Shown here piece by piece: positions 1-7,501 of a DNA stretch of 15,503 nucleotides; the first letter of the stretch is position 1, and each line of letters opens with the position of its first letter. The notes beneath the pieces are model-generated. The model was given only the letters and a program-made list of their open reading frames with translations, made no database searches and was not told the DNA's origin. This stretch comes from [Haemophilus] felis (lineage in GTDB: Bacteria > Pseudomonadota > Gammaproteobacteria > Enterobacterales > Pasteurellaceae): assembly GCA_002015125.1 (NCBI GenBank), contig MUYB01000037.1:1-15503 (forward strand). The letters run 5' to 3'. A program made the position numbers and the translations under genes.

Positions 1-21
1 TCGAAAGATGCGCCTTTTTTT
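1..21 (+). terminator. 3' half of a terminator from the upstream gene, cut by the window edge
   Basis: The window opens with GATGCGCC followed by a run of seven T. This is the shape of the descending arm and T tract of an intrinsic terminator. The ascending arm would lie before base 1, so pairing cannot be confirmed. In gammaproteobacteria tufB and/or tRNA genes usually precede secE, so this would end that unit. Confidence 0.35.
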
Positions 22-89
22 ATATATTTTGAAGTATTACAGAATACATAAGTAAAATCTGATTGAGATCTAAAAAAATGATCTATTTT

Positions 90-122
90 TTGATATGCAA
101 TAAAACGAGAAAATGTTAGAAT
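90..122 (+). promoter_or_regulatory. Possible secE-nusG promoter
   Basis: TAGAAT at 117-122 matches the sigma-70 -10 consensus at five of six positions. TTGATA at 90-95 resembles a -35 box, but the gap of 21 bases is too long for a standard promoter. The start probably depends on a weaker -35 and on the A/T-rich stretch at 71-90, which itself forms a short A7/T7 inverted repeat. secE-nusG needs its own promoter if the element at 1-21 is a terminator. The exact boxes are uncertain. Confidence 0.35.
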
Positions 123-172
123 TCGCTGTTCGTAAACAAGATTATATTTTTACTTTAAGAGATGGATAAATT

Positions 173-583
173 ATGGCGTTAGAAATAGAGAAAAAGAAAA
201 ATGCACAAGAAGCTGACATACAAAAATCTAAAGGGGTTAATGCTATTTTGTGGTTGGTAGTTGCCGTAGTAATTGCAGCTGCAGCGGTTGGTAATATTTA
301 TTTTGTTGAGAAATTCTCTACCGCAATTCGAGTTGTGGCAGTTATTGTATTACTTTTAGTTGGTTTAGGAATTGCCGCATTTACTAATCAAGGCGTAAAA
401 GCTCGTCGTTTTTTCAGTGAATCGCGAATTGAACTTAGAAAAATTGTGTGGCCAACTCGTTCGGAAGCAACCCAAACAACTTTAATTGTGGCAGGTGTAA
501 CTATTGTTGTTTCTCTAATTCTTTGGGGATTCGATTCTATAATTGTTACGCTAATTACTTTTTTAACGGATTTGAGATTCTAA
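173..583 (+). CDS. secE: Preprotein translocase subunit SecE
   Basis: SecE is the small essential subunit of the SecYEG channel that moves unfolded proteins across, or into, the inner membrane. The 136 residues fit the three-span enterobacterial form (E. coli SecE is about 127 aa). Hydrophobic segments lie at about 23-43, 50-70 and 103-130. The conserved cytoplasmic amphipathic stretch, with [19 protein letters not shown] at 81-99, precedes the last span, the region that clamps SecY. The ATG at 173 is preceded by AGAGATGG, a moderate ribosome binding site. nusG begins one base after the stop codon, the classic secE-nusG pair, so the two are co-transcribed. Identification is secure from sequence pattern and neighbour. 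Confidence 0.97.
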   Translation: MALEIEKKKNAQEADIQKSKGVNAILWLVVAVVIAAAAVGNIYFVEKFSTAIRVVAVIVLLLVGLGIAAFTNQGVKARRFFSESRIELRKIVWPTRSEATQTTLIVAGVTIVVSLILWGFDSIIVTLITFLTDLRF

Positions 584-584
584 T

Positions 585-1139
585 ATGACAGAGCAAATGA
601 CAAAAAAACGTTGGTATGTATTACAAGCTTTTTCTGGGTTCGAAGCTCGAGTAGCAACTACTTTGCGTGAATATATTAAGCTACATCAAATGGAAGAGCA
701 GTTTGGTGAAGTGTTGGTACCAACGGAAGAAGTTGTAGAAAATGTTGCAGGTAAAAGACGTAAAAGTGAGCGTAAGTTTTTCCCTGGTTATGTCTTAGTT
801 CAAATGGAAATGAATGATGATACTTGGCATCTTGTGCGTAGCGTCCCTCGTGTTATGGGATTTATTGGTGGAACTGCGGATAAGCCAGCACCAATTTCGC
901 AACGCGAAGCTGATCGTATTCTTAATCGTTTACAAGAAACTGCAGATAAACCTCGTCATAGAAAAGAATTCCAACCAGGTGAGGAAATTCGAGTTACTGA
1001 AGGACCATTTGCAGACTTTAATGGTACGGTGGAAGAAGTGGATTATGATAAGAGCCGCTTGAAAGTATCCGTTTCTATTTTTGGTCGAGCAACGCCAGTT
1101 GAACTTGAGTTTAGTCAAGTTGAGAAGATCAACATCTAA
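585..1139 (+). CDS. nusG: Transcription termination/antitermination factor NusG
   Basis: NusG binds the clamp of RNA polymerase, suppresses pausing, and links polymerase to Rho or to the ribosome through NusE (S10). The 184 residues show the N-terminal NGN domain (about 7-120) with [14 protein letters not shown] near the start, [10 protein letters not shown] at 65-74 and VMGFIGG at 90-96. A short linker follows, then the C-terminal KOW domain (about 130-184) with [19 protein letters not shown]. Length and both domains are normal for the family. The ATG at 585 directly follows the secE stop. A second in-frame ATG at 597 would shorten it by four residues. The first start resembles the E. coli N-terminus and was preferred. 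It probably depends on translational coupling to secE because no strong ribosome binding site is visible. Confidence 0.97.
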   Translation: MTEQMTKKRWYVLQAFSGFEARVATTLREYIKLHQMEEQFGEVLVPTEEVVENVAGKRRKSERKFFPGYVLVQMEMNDDTWHLVRSVPRVMGFIGGTADKPAPISQREADRILNRLQETADKPRHRKEFQPGEEIRVTEGPFADFNGTVEEVDYDKSRLKVSVSIFGRATPVELEFSQVEKINI

Positions 1140-1154
1140 TTTTATATCTCATTA

Positions 1155-1178
1155 AAAAGCCTGCTTATGCAGGCTTTT
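1155..1178. terminator. Bidirectional intrinsic terminator between nusG and the MFS gene
   Basis: AAAAGCCTGC (1155-1164), loop TTAT, GCAGGCTTTT (1169-1178) is a perfect 10-bp stem. It has T-rich sequence on both strands: T4 at the plus-strand 3' side and T5 at the minus-strand side. It lies between the convergent ends of nusG (stop at 1139) and the thiamin operon (stop at 1193), so it can end both transcripts. Confidence 0.93.
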
Positions 1179-1192
1179 ATCTATCTGACATT

Positions 1193-2506
1193 TTACACTT
1201 TACGCAAATCCACGGATTTAGTTTCTTTCACCAACAACAAGGCAAGGCAAGTAATCAAGCAAAATGCGGCTAAATAGGCGCCAACGCTGATTAAACCATA
1301 GCTCGCGTTGAGTTTTACCGAAAAAATGGTGAATACGCTGCCGCCAACAATGCCTGCAATGGTGTAGGACAAGGCGGCGCCAGAATAGCGCACTTCTGTT
1401 GGGAATAATTCGGGTAAAAACACTGCCATAGGTCCAAAGGTTAAGCCTTGTAAAATAAAACCAATGGCTAAGAACCAAAAGAGGCTAGTTGGAGTGCCGT
1501 TTTCTAAAAAGAGCGGTAGCATCAAACCAAAAATTGCCATAGCTAAGGTGGAATAAATCAGCAAGTTGCGGCGTCCAAATTTTTCCGCATATACACCTGA
1601 TAAAGCAATAGAAATGGCGAAAATAACGGACGTAATCAGCAACAGCGTGGTGAAAATATTGGCTGGCAAACCTAAGCCCAGTGCGTGTCCTGCTTCTGAT
1701 AGTGTCGGCGTATTTTTGGCGTAAAGCTGAGCGAATGCCACCAAAATATAAAACAGCACATAGCCTGAACTTGCAATTAACATTCCCAAAGTGAAAGGGC
1801 GGATATGGGTGGTGAAAATGGCTTTGAGCGGTATCGCCTGTTTTTTACCCTGTTTTTGTGCATCAAGGAACACTTGGCTTTCTTCAAGCTTAGCACGCAT
1901 ATACAAACCGATAACCACTAGCGCCACCGAGGATAAAAACGGAATACGCCACGCCCATTCCATAAGCGCTTGCTGTCCCCAAATGGCACCCACGAGAAAA
2001 AATGCGCCATTGGCTAATAATAAACCGATCGGTGCGCCGAGCTGAGGGAAAATGCCAAACCAAGAACGCTTTTCAATAGGGGCATTTTCTACCGCCACTA
2101 GCGCCGCACCAGCCCATTCGCCCCCTAGCCCCACGCCTTGCCCCACACGGCATAAACATAATAATAAGGTTGCCCAAATGCCGATGTCTGCATAGGTTGG
2201 CAATAAACCGATAAAAATGGTGGAAAATCCCATTAATAATAATGACGCCACCAACATTTTTTTACGCCCCACTTTATCGCCGAAATGCCCGAATAGTACC
2301 GCACCTACGGGACGAGCAAAGAAGGTTAGCGCTAGCGTGGAAAGCGCCGCGAGGTCGTTCGACATGGCATCTTCGCTGTTGAAAAATTGGTGGTTAAAAA
2401 TTAACACCGCCGCCATGGCGTAAATGTAGTTGTCGAAATATTCGATCGCTGTGCCGACCATGGTTGCCACTGCTACCTTGCGTGGATTGTTGCGAAAGTC
2501 TGTCAT
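1193..2506 (-). CDS. MFS permease (metabolite:H+ symporter type), probable thiamin-precursor importer (ThiU-like)
   Basis: This is a 437-residue major facilitator of the metabolite:H+ symporter subfamily (relatives of ProP, KgtP and ShiA). It shows about twelve hydrophobic spans, an N-terminal EYFDNYIYA motif, the loop 2-3 signature GHFGDKVGRKK at 73-83, a related GVYAEKFGRR at 304-313, and GLGGEWAGA at 127-135. It is the last gene of the thiamin operon. Its ATG overlaps the thiE stop (ATGA at 2503-2506), with a strong AAGGAGC ribosome binding site at 2514-2520 inside thiE. Comparative-genomic work on thiamin regulons, as I recall it, named a Pasteurellaceae permease in this context ThiU and proposed thiamin-precursor (thiazole) uptake. 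The substrate is inferred from context only. A general organic-acid or osmolyte symporter is the alternative. Confidence 0.85.
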   Translation of the reverse strand: MTDFRNNPRKVAVATMVGTAIEYFDNYIYAMAAVLIFNHQFFNSEDAMSNDLAALSTLALTFFARPVGAVLFGHFGDKVGRKKMLVASLLLMGFSTIFIGLLPTYADIGIWATLLLCLCRVGQGVGLGGEWAGAALVAVENAPIEKRSWFGIFPQLGAPIGLLLANGAFFLVGAIWGQQALMEWAWRIPFLSSVALVVIGLYMRAKLEESQVFLDAQKQGKKQAIPLKAIFTTHIRPFTLGMLIASSGYVLFYILVAFAQLYAKNTPTLSEAGHALGLGLPANIFTTLLLITSVIFAISIALSGVYAEKFGRRNLLIYSTLAMAIFGLMLPLFLENGTPTSLFWFLAIGFILQGLTFGPMAVFLPELFPTEVRYSGAALSYTIAGIVGGSVFTIFSVKLNASYGLISVGAYLAAFCLITCLALLLVKETKSVDLRKV

Positions 2507-3165
2507 TGTAAAAGCTCCTTGACTGTCTGTGGAATGTTGTGGGAACGGGTAATGGCGGAAATAATCGCCACGCCGTCCGCCCCTTTGATGCGTAAGAATG
2601 CAGCGGTTTCTGCGGTAACGCCACCGATTGCGACGATGGGTTTATCAATGCCGTGGGATCGAATGGTGGAAATAAACTCCACGCCCACCACGGGTTTGGG
2701 ATCTTCTTTGGATTGGGTTGGGAAAATCGGTCCTGTACCGAAATAATCCACAAAAGGGTTGGCTTGGGCGCTCAAGCCTTGTTCTAGCGTATTGACGGAG
2801 GTGCCCACAAAGCAATTTCCGCCAACGCGTTGTTTCACCTGTTCAGGTGGCATATCTGTTTGCCCAACGTGTACACCATCCGCCCCGATGTCCACCGCCA
2901 GTTCCACATTGTCATCGATCACAAATGGCACCTTGTATTGACGGCACAGATCCCGACAGCGAATCGCCAAGGCTTTGCAAGCGGCAGGATCCTTTAAGGA
3001 TTTTGCCCCTTTTTCACGAAACTGGTAGCAGGTGATCCCACTTTGTAATGCCTGCTCCAAGACGTTCAATAAATTATCCGCAGGATCCCCTGCCAAATGC
3101 GACACGTCCTGCGTGCCTGCAATAAAATAGAGCTGCATTGCGGCTCGGACGTTGTATTGTGTCAT
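2503..3165 (-). CDS. thiE: Thiamin-phosphate synthase ThiE
   Basis: ThiE joins HMP pyrophosphate and thiazole phosphate to form thiamin phosphate, releasing pyrophosphate. It is a cytoplasmic TIM-barrel enzyme. The 220 residues carry the expected landmarks: QFREKG at 48-53 (phosphate and pyrimidine contacts), VIDDN at 82-86, GADGVHVGQTD at 94-104 (Mg-binding aspartates), GPIFPTQSKED at 145-155, AIGGVT at 179-184 and the closing GADGVAIISAI. The ATG at 3165 was chosen because AGGAG (3171-3175) lies five bases upstream. An in-frame GTG at 3171 overlaps that site and is unlikely to be used. It is followed by the MFS gene with a 4-base overlap. Upstream, 139 bases separate it from thiD, holding a REP-like hairpin. 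Confidence 0.96.
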   Translation of the reverse strand: MTQYNVRAAMQLYFIAGTQDVSHLAGDPADNLLNVLEQALQSGITCYQFREKGAKSLKDPAACKALAIRCRDLCRQYKVPFVIDDNVELAVDIGADGVHVGQTDMPPEQVKQRVGGNCFVGTSVNTLEQGLSAQANPFVDYFGTGPIFPTQSKEDPKPVVGVEFISTIRSHGIDKPIVAIGGVTAETAAFLRIKGADGVAIISAITRSHNIPQTVKELLQ

Positions 3166-3216
3166 AGTCACTCCTGTTGTTTGATTTTGCTAACGTCAAT
3201 AAATGTTGGATATTTG

Positions 3217-3300
3217 TTTGGGGACGTATGTTTTGGGACGTATGCAATACGTCCCTACATTCAATGTCTGACGAAAATCATTGAAAAACCAACGTCTCTA
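3217..3300 (-). repeat. REP-like hairpin in the thiD-thiE gap, with a decayed second copy
   Basis: A stem of nine pairs (GGGACGTAT at 3235-3243, ATACGTCCC at 3247-3255) with loop GCA is followed by CTAC to 3258. On the minus strand it therefore reads GTAG plus hairpin, the layout of REP elements recognised by RAYT transposase-like proteins. A half-copy GGGACGTATG (3221-3230) sits 14 bases before the intact one. ACGTCTCTAC at 3291-3300 looks like a mutated foot of another. No U run follows the hairpin on the transcribed strand, so it is not a standard terminator. A separate inverted repeat TTCAATG/CATTGAA spans 3260-3285. Confidence 0.7.
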
Positions 3301-3304
3301 CAAT

Positions 3305-4117
3305 CTATTTCCCCAACTCCGAATACGCCCAGTGGTTCGTTGGGCCGTGTCCGTGTCCGATGTTTAACGAATGGCTGATTGCCGCAGTAATAAAGGCTTT
3401 TGCCGTTTTCACCGCATCCACTACTTCCGCCCCTTTTGCCAGTTCCGCCGCGATACAGGCAGAGAAGGTACAGCCTGTGCCGTGGGTGTGGCGGGTGTTG
3501 AAACGTGGGCTGTCGAAATGCAGGATTTCCGTTTGGGTGAACAGCCAGTCACGGCAGATGTCGCTTTGGGAATTGCCGCTGTGTCCACCTTTGATCACCG
3601 CATTGCGAACGCCCATTGAACGCAATTTTTCCGCCGCTTCGCACGCTGTTTTATCGTCCACAATGTTGATGCCCGTTAAGGCTTCCGCTTCAGGTAAATT
3701 TGGTGTGATCACTTCGGCTTTCGGCACAAGCAAGGTGCGTAAGGCATCCACTGCATCAGGTTCCAACAACGCCGCACCACCTTTGGCGTACATCACAGGG
3801 TCAAGCACCATTCGCCCGAAATCGTATTTTTTCAAGGCGTTGGCGATACATTCGATAATTTCCGCATTGCCAAGCATTCCGATTTTGAAGGCGTTGACTT
3901 GGTAGTCGTCGGCGATGGCTTTAAGTTGCCCTTCGATGATGTTGAGCGGCACAGGGTGAATGTCGTACACGCCAAGACTATTTTGCACAGGAATGGCGGT
4001 GATCGTCGTCATTCCAAATACGTGTTGCATTTGGAAGGTTTTTAAATCCGCTTGAAAGCCAGCACCGCCGCAGTTGTCGGAACCAGCGATGGTCAGGGCG
4101 ATAGGAATGTTACTCAT
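3305..4117 (-). CDS. thiD: Hydroxymethylpyrimidine / phosphomethylpyrimidine kinase ThiD
   Basis: ThiD phosphorylates 4-amino-5-hydroxymethyl-2-methylpyrimidine twice, giving the pyrophosphate that ThiE uses. It is a ribokinase-fold enzyme of the cytoplasm. The 270 residues show [19 protein letters not shown] at 10-28, FKIGML at 77-82, [11 protein letters not shown] at 104-114, [14 protein letters not shown] at 136-149, IKGGHSG at 175-181 and the anion-hole motif HGTGCTFSA at 212-220. In many family members the first motif reads S-D-S-S-G-G-A-G and the third V-A-K-S-G. Here they read S-D-N-C and Y-A-K-G-G, which seems tolerable variation. The ATG at 4117 was chosen because AAGGA lies six bases before it; a longer form from 4132 would include that site. 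It overlaps the end of thiM by 8 bases, implying coupled translation. Confidence 0.96.
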   Translation of the reverse strand: MSNIPIALTIAGSDNCGGAGFQADLKTFQMQHVFGMTTITAIPVQNSLGVYDIHPVPLNIIEGQLKAIADDYQVNAFKIGMLGNAEIIECIANALKKYDFGRMVLDPVMYAKGGAALLEPDAVDALRTLLVPKAEVITPNLPEAEALTGINIVDDKTACEAAEKLRSMGVRNAVIKGGHSGNSQSDICRDWLFTQTEILHFDSPRFNTRHTHGTGCTFSACIAAELAKGAEVVDAVKTAKAFITAAISHSLNIGHGHGPTNHWAYSELGK

Positions 4118-4910
4118 AAGAAATCCTTGCATATTTGTTGATTTGTTCTGGGGTGAGTGCGGCTAATTCATCGAGTAAGCGCACATAAAATTGTCCGTGT
4201 TGGGCGGCTGTTAAGGATTGCGCAGCCAGTTCACCTGCAAGGGCATAAGCGGCACAGCCCTCCACCATTGCTTCAAAATATTCCTCAGGTTTTGCCATCG
4301 CTAAAAAGGCACCGCAAATGGCACTTAATAAGCAGCCTGATGCGGTAATTTTCGGGAAGAGTGGCGTGCCGTTGTGAATTTGGGCGTGGCGTTTGCCGTC
4401 GCTCAGGTAGTCCGTTTCGCCGCTGATCATCACTACGCAGCCATATTGCTGTGCCACGGTGCGTGCGATTTCCGCTAAGTTGCCTGTGCCAGCCCCAGCA
4501 TCCACGCCTTTGGCTTGCCAAGCGACGTTAGCAATGGTAGCTAATTCCCCTGCGTTGCCACGAATGGCGGCGAATTTCACTTCTTTGAGTAAGGTGGCGA
4601 CAGTTTGTTTGCGAAAGCTGGTAGCACCGACGCCCACAGGATCTAGCACTACAGGAATCCCCACTTCATTGGCGGTTTTGCCAGCAAGTACCATTGCTTC
4701 CACTTCTTTGTCCATTAGCGTGCCGATGTTGATCACAAGGGCGTTGCTGATGCGAGGCACTTCGTGCATTTCTTCAATGGCATCGGACATCAAAGGCGAC
4801 GCCCCAATTGCCAATAAGCCGTTGGCGGAAAAGTTGGCAGCGACGATGTTGGTGATGTTATGCACCAACGGGTTTTGTTGACGGAGTTTGGTTAAAAATG
4901 TTGAGTTCAT
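4110..4910 (-). CDS. thiM: Hydroxyethylthiazole kinase ThiM
   Basis: ThiM phosphorylates the salvaged thiazole alcohol (4-methyl-5-hydroxyethylthiazole), supplying the second substrate of ThiE. It acts as a trimer in the cytoplasm and has a ribokinase-like fold. The 266 residues (E. coli ThiM about 262) include [19 protein letters not shown] at 13-31, [12 protein letters not shown] at 37-48, [11 protein letters not shown] at 87-97, IRGNAGEL at 116-123, [11 protein letters not shown] at 162-172 and the catalytic-loop segment [12 protein letters not shown] at 191-202 with C193. The family motif is usually T-G-T-G-C or close to it; here it reads T-A-S-G-C. The ATG at 4910 has AAGG eight bases upstream and matches the family N-terminus. 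The reading frame stays open further upstream, but that part crosses the REP-like hairpins and is not expected to be translated. Confidence 0.95.
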   Translation of the reverse strand: MNSTFLTKLRQQNPLVHNITNIVAANFSANGLLAIGASPLMSDAIEEMHEVPRISNALVINIGTLMDKEVEAMVLAGKTANEVGIPVVLDPVGVGATSFRKQTVATLLKEVKFAAIRGNAGELATIANVAWQAKGVDAGAGTGNLAEIARTVAQQYGCVVMISGETDYLSDGKRHAQIHNGTPLFPKITASGCLLSAICGAFLAMAKPEEYFEAMVEGCAAYALAGELAAQSLTAAQHGQFYVRLLDELAALTPEQINKYARISYE

Positions 4911-4943
4911 ATTGGGTACCTTGTTGAATTTTATGGTTCGTGA

Positions 4944-5030
4944 GTGGGACGCCACGCTGGCGTCCGTTTTTAATTTGCAAAAAAGGGTGAAAATTATCCT
5001 TTGTTTTGGACACGAGCGTCGTACCCCTAC
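4944..5030. repeat. Pair of REP-like hairpins in the thiY-thiM gap (BIME-like)
   Basis: There are two hairpins in opposite orientation. The first is GGACGCCA (4947-4954), loop CGC, TGGCGTCC (4958-4965), preceded by GTG and followed on the plus strand by GTTTTT. The second is GGACACGA (5008-5015), loop GCG, TCGTACCC (5019-5026), then CTAC to 5030; two of its pairs are G-U. Read on the minus strand, the second begins GTAG, as REP elements do. The stem length of eight and loop of three match the hairpins at 3235-3255 and 6699-6738, while the stem sequences differ. Confidence 0.68.
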
Positions 5031-5050
5031 AAAGGCGATCAACTTTCTTG

Positions 5051-5998
5051 TTATTTCACTTCCACCGCATAATCAGACAATGGTTTCACGGCTTTGGTTA
5101 AACCATTGGCTTTCAAAAATTCTGCCATACGCTCATAACGATGATCATCTAAGGCTCTTGGGCGTAGGGCGAGGCGCGGTAAGGTGTCTTTCCAAGCTAG
5201 GCGGTTGAGTTCATCGCTTAACTCTTTTGGTTTGTACGCCACATAGGTTTTAAAGGCTTCCTCTGGGTGGTTTAATATGTAAATGGTGGCTTGTTCAAGT
5301 GCGGTTAAGAATTTGCTAATTTTTTCTTTCGACATGTTGTTTTTGTTTGCCACAAGAATCAGTTCATCGTAGGCTGGTACGCCGTGTTCCTCAGGGTAGA
5401 ACGCACGACCTGGATGTTTTTCCAACAACATTTGGTTTAATTCGACGTTACGGAAACCACCGATTACCGCATCCACTTGACCGCTAATTACCGACGGCGA
5501 AAGCGACCAGTTGACGTTCACCATTTCCACATCTTTGCTGCTTAAATTTACGGAATTTAACATTGCTTTGAGTAAAGAATCTTCAAAACCGTTCACAGAA
5601 TAACCGATTTTTTTCCCTTTTAAATCTGCCAAACTTTTAATATTGCTTTTTTCTAGCACGATTAAGGTATTCAGTGGAGTGCCGACTAAGGTGCCCACAC
5701 GCACTAATGGCAAGCCTTCCGCCACTTGAATTTGCAATTGTGGTTGGTAATCCACCGCTAAATCTGCTTTACCTGCCGCTACTAATTTCGGTGGTAAGGA
5801 CGGATCCGCTGGTTCAACAATGTCCACTTCTAAACCATTTTGGGCGAAATAGCCTTTTTGCTGTGCCACGATAATGGCGGCGTGGTCAGGGTTCACGAAC
5901 CAATCCAACAATAGGGTTAATTTTTCTTTTGCTGCAACGGAAAGGCTGATGCCCATTGCGACCGCAAAGGTTAAGGTGTTTTTGAGTAATTTTTTCAT
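5051..5998 (-). CDS. thiY: ThiY-type substrate-binding protein (NMT1/THI5-like) of the ThiXYZ transporter
   Basis: This is the periplasmic binding protein that delivers a thiamin pyrimidine precursor to the ThiXZ permease. The 315 residues start with a Sec signal peptide (MKKLLKN, hydrophobic core at about 8-20, likely cleavage after VAA at 21-23). No lipobox cysteine is seen, so it should be soluble in the periplasm. The mature part has the NMT1/THI5-like pattern: [63 protein letters not shown] and later [10 protein letters not shown]. In Bacillus, ThiY binds formylaminopyrimidine; here the ligand is inferred. The adjoining tenA supports salvage of degraded thiamin pyrimidines. An AAGGAAAA ribosome binding site precedes the ATG. 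It sits 21 bases after tenA. A gap with two REP-like hairpins separates it from thiM. Confidence 0.92.
   Translation of the reverse strand: MKKLLKNTLTFAVAMGISLSVAAKEKLTLLLDWFVNPDHAAIIVAQQKGYFAQNGLEVDIVEPADPSLPPKLVAAGKADLAVDYQPQLQIQVAEGLPLVRVGTLVGTPLNTLIVLEKSNIKSLADLKGKKIGYSVNGFEDSLLKAMLNSVNLSSKDVEMVNVNWSLSPSVISGQVDAVIGGFRNVELNQMLLEKHPGRAFYPEEHGVPAYDELILVANKNNMSKEKISKFLTALEQATIYILNHPEEAFKTYVAYKPKELSDELNRLAWKDTLPRLALRPRALDDHRYERMAEFLKANGLTKAVKPLSDYAVEVK
5297..5305 (+). repeat. Hin-type DNA uptake signal core
   Basis: Exact AAGTGCGGT on the plus strand, inside thiY. It is followed by TAAGAATTTG, an A/T-rich flank as in the extended motif. Confidence 0.85.
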
Positions 5999-6019
5999 CG
6001 GATTTTCCTTCTGTGTTGA

Positions 6020-6673
6020 TTAACTTAAATCTAAGCCCATTTGCCAAAAAGCAGATTCCATGCGTGTTGCGGTATTGAATATGCTTTGTAACTTTTCTTG
6101 TTGTGCCGTTGGCAAGGTAGCACAAAGTTGATCTAAGGTTTGCATTGCTTGTTGTGCAGCAGCTTGAAATTCATCGCCAGCGTAAGTATCAATCCAGTCT
6201 TGGTAGGGGTTGTTCGCTGGGCTTAAACCACGCTCTACAATATTTTTCGCAATCACCGCATAACCAATGGCACAAGGCGCCAGCGCTGTATAAAGTTCAG
6301 GCAAACCGCCCGTCATTCCACAGTCCAACACATAGCGAGTGTAGGCAACGCAGGCAGTGGATTCTTCCGTGCTGAACAAGGTTTTTTCATCAATACCCCA
6401 GCGTTCGCAAAATTGAATATGCAGTTTGATTTCGTTCAATAATGCACCAATCGCCTCATTCGCTTCACGCATTTGGGCGAAGTTTTCCGCTTTATAAATA
6501 CCGAGAGACAGCGCACGGTTATATTGAAATAAAAATAAATAATCTTGTTTGAGGTAATGTTGAAAACATTCTTTCGGCAAAGTGCCTGTTGCCAGTTGTT
6601 GCACAAAGGCATGTTCAACATAATCCAGCCAGTGTTGACCCGCGTTTTTAATCAAGGTTTGTGTGATTGACAT
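6020..6673 (-). CDS. tenA: Aminopyrimidine aminohydrolase / thiaminase II TenA
   Basis: TenA hydrolyses aminomethyl-pyrimidine, a thiamin breakdown product, to hydroxymethylpyrimidine, which ThiD then phosphorylates. The same active site can also cleave thiamin. It is a cytoplasmic all-helical protein. The 217 residues have the family's catalytic set: D44 (QDYLF), the Y111/Y114 region (YTRYVLDCGM), C134 in ALAPCAIGY, Y164 in TYAGDEF and E206 in ATRMESAFW. The catalytic cysteine places it in the classical TenA group rather than the cysteine-less form. The ATG at 6671-6673 is preceded by AAGGA. It lies between the transporter genes, so import and base salvage are co-expressed. Upstream, a gap with two REP-like hairpins separates it from thiX. 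Confidence 0.95.
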   Translation of the reverse strand: MSITQTLIKNAGQHWLDYVEHAFVQQLATGTLPKECFQHYLKQDYLFLFQYNRALSLGIYKAENFAQMREANEAIGALLNEIKLHIQFCERWGIDEKTLFSTEESTACVAYTRYVLDCGMTGGLPELYTALAPCAIGYAVIAKNIVERGLSPANNPYQDWIDTYAGDEFQAAAQQAMQTLDQLCATLPTAQQEKLQSIFNTATRMESAFWQMGLDLS

Positions 6674-6694
6674 AGTTTTTCCTTATTTTCGTTT

Positions 6695-6742
6695 GTGGGG
6701 GCATATTGCATACGCCCACGGACGTGTGCAACACGTCCCTAC
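6695..6742. repeat. Two adjacent REP-like hairpins in the thiX-tenA gap
   Basis: Hairpin one: GGGCATAT (6699-6706), loop TGC, ATACGCCC (6710-6717), with one A-C mismatch. Hairpin two: GGACGTGT (6720-6727), loop GCA, ACACGTCC (6731-6738), followed by CTAC to 6742. Hairpin two shares GGACGT, the GCA loop and the CTAC foot with the copy at 3235-3258. The paired arrangement resembles a BIME unit. No U tract follows on the transcribed strand. Confidence 0.68.
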
Positions 6743-6754
6743 ATAATTTCGTGG

Positions 6755-7501
6755 TTATTTCCCCACCCACGGCAACATTTTCCGCAATAGATAATCCGTG
6801 CTTAAATAAAGCAATAACGCCATGACCATTAATAAAAATAACGCCGAAAACATTAAATCCACCTGCATTCTAGCGTTGGCGTGCAGCATTAAATAACCCA
6901 ATCCTTGCGATGACCCCACCCATTCGCCCACGATGGCGCCAATGGGGGCGACGGAAACTGCAATGCGTAATCCCGAGGCAAGGGAGGGTAGCGCCGCAGG
7001 TAGGCGCACTTTAAACAGCATGGCAATAGGGGAAATTTTCATGGTTTTCGCCAGTTCTAACCATTGCACTGGCGTGTTGCGCAAACCGTCATAGCAGGTG
7101 GCGGTAACAGGGAAATAAATAATCAGCACGGTCATGACAATTTTTGAGGCTAGCCCATAACCGAACCACAACACCAATAGCGGTGCAATGGCGAACACGG
7201 GAATCGCTTGCGAAATCACCAACAGCGGAAGCAATAATTTGGACAGGGAGCGAGATAAACTGAGCAGTAGCGCCGACGTTAACCCTAACAGCACGCCTAA
7301 AAATAACCCTAAGGCAATTTCAAGCAAGGTGATTTGGCTATGCTGCCACAGCAAATCGTAGCGATCTGTTAATTGCTCAAACACTTGCGTCGGTGGCGGT
7401 AGCATATAGCGAGGAACATCAAAAAAACTCACCGCACTTTGCCACAACAGCAATAAAACCATGCTTAATAAAAGGGTGTGTACAAGGGATTTGATTTTCA
7501 T
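6755..7501 (-). CDS. thiX: ABC transporter permease ThiX (thiamin precursor uptake)
   Basis: This is the inner-membrane channel subunit of the ThiXYZ importer, expected to act as a dimer with two ThiZ ATPases. The 248 residues have about six hydrophobic spans (roughly 8-28, 58-82, 88-113, 119-136, 180-197, 215-235) and the BPD_transp_1 coupling loop at about 150-181 (LAKTMKISPIAMLFKVRLP, then ALPSLASGLRI). The loop's usual E-A-A---G reads L-A-K-T-M-K here, so the conserved glycine is absent. The FKVRLPAALP half is standard. The ATG at 7501 overlaps the thiZ stop (ATGA) and has an excellent GGAGG four bases upstream. A longer frame upstream would overlap thiZ deeply and was rejected. Substrate assignment rests on the operon. 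Confidence 0.93.
   Translation of the reverse strand: MKIKSLVHTLLLSMVLLLLWQSAVSFFDVPRYMLPPPTQVFEQLTDRYDLLWQHSQITLLEIALGLFLGVLLGLTSALLLSLSRSLSKLLLPLLVISQAIPVFAIAPLLVLWFGYGLASKIVMTVLIIYFPVTATCYDGLRNTPVQWLELAKTMKISPIAMLFKVRLPAALPSLASGLRIAVSVAPIGAIVGEWVGSSQGLGYLMLHANARMQVDLMFSALFLLMVMALLLYLSTDYLLRKMLPWVGK
7431..7439 (-). repeat. Hin-type DNA uptake signal core
   Basis: Exact ACCGCACTT on the plus strand (AAGTGCGGT on the minus), inside thiX. Confidence 0.85.

Noticed and set aside
71..95. A7/T7 inverted repeat upstream of secE as a terminator or CRISPR-like unit
   Set aside because: The stem is only A-T pairs and is unlikely to be stable. It is more plausibly A/T-rich promoter sequence, and no repeated unit with spacers is present.
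814..1118. Alternative ORFs within nusG on both strands
   Set aside because: They are out-of-frame shadows of a well-conserved gene with no family-like motifs.
3260..3285. TTCAATG...CATTGAA inverted repeat as an operator
   Set aside because: It lies inside the operon between thiD and thiE, has a 12-base spacer and has no second copy. There is no reason to assign a regulator.
4947..4971. Hairpin plus T5 as a plus-strand intrinsic terminator
   Set aside because: No plus-strand gene ends here and the stem belongs to the REP-like family found in the other gaps. The T run is probably incidental.
4911..5042. An in-frame 44-codon extension of ThiM upstream of 4910
   Set aside because: It runs through the REP-like hairpins, has no family similarity and lacks a ribosome binding site, whereas ATG 4910 has AAGG and matches the ThiM N-terminus.
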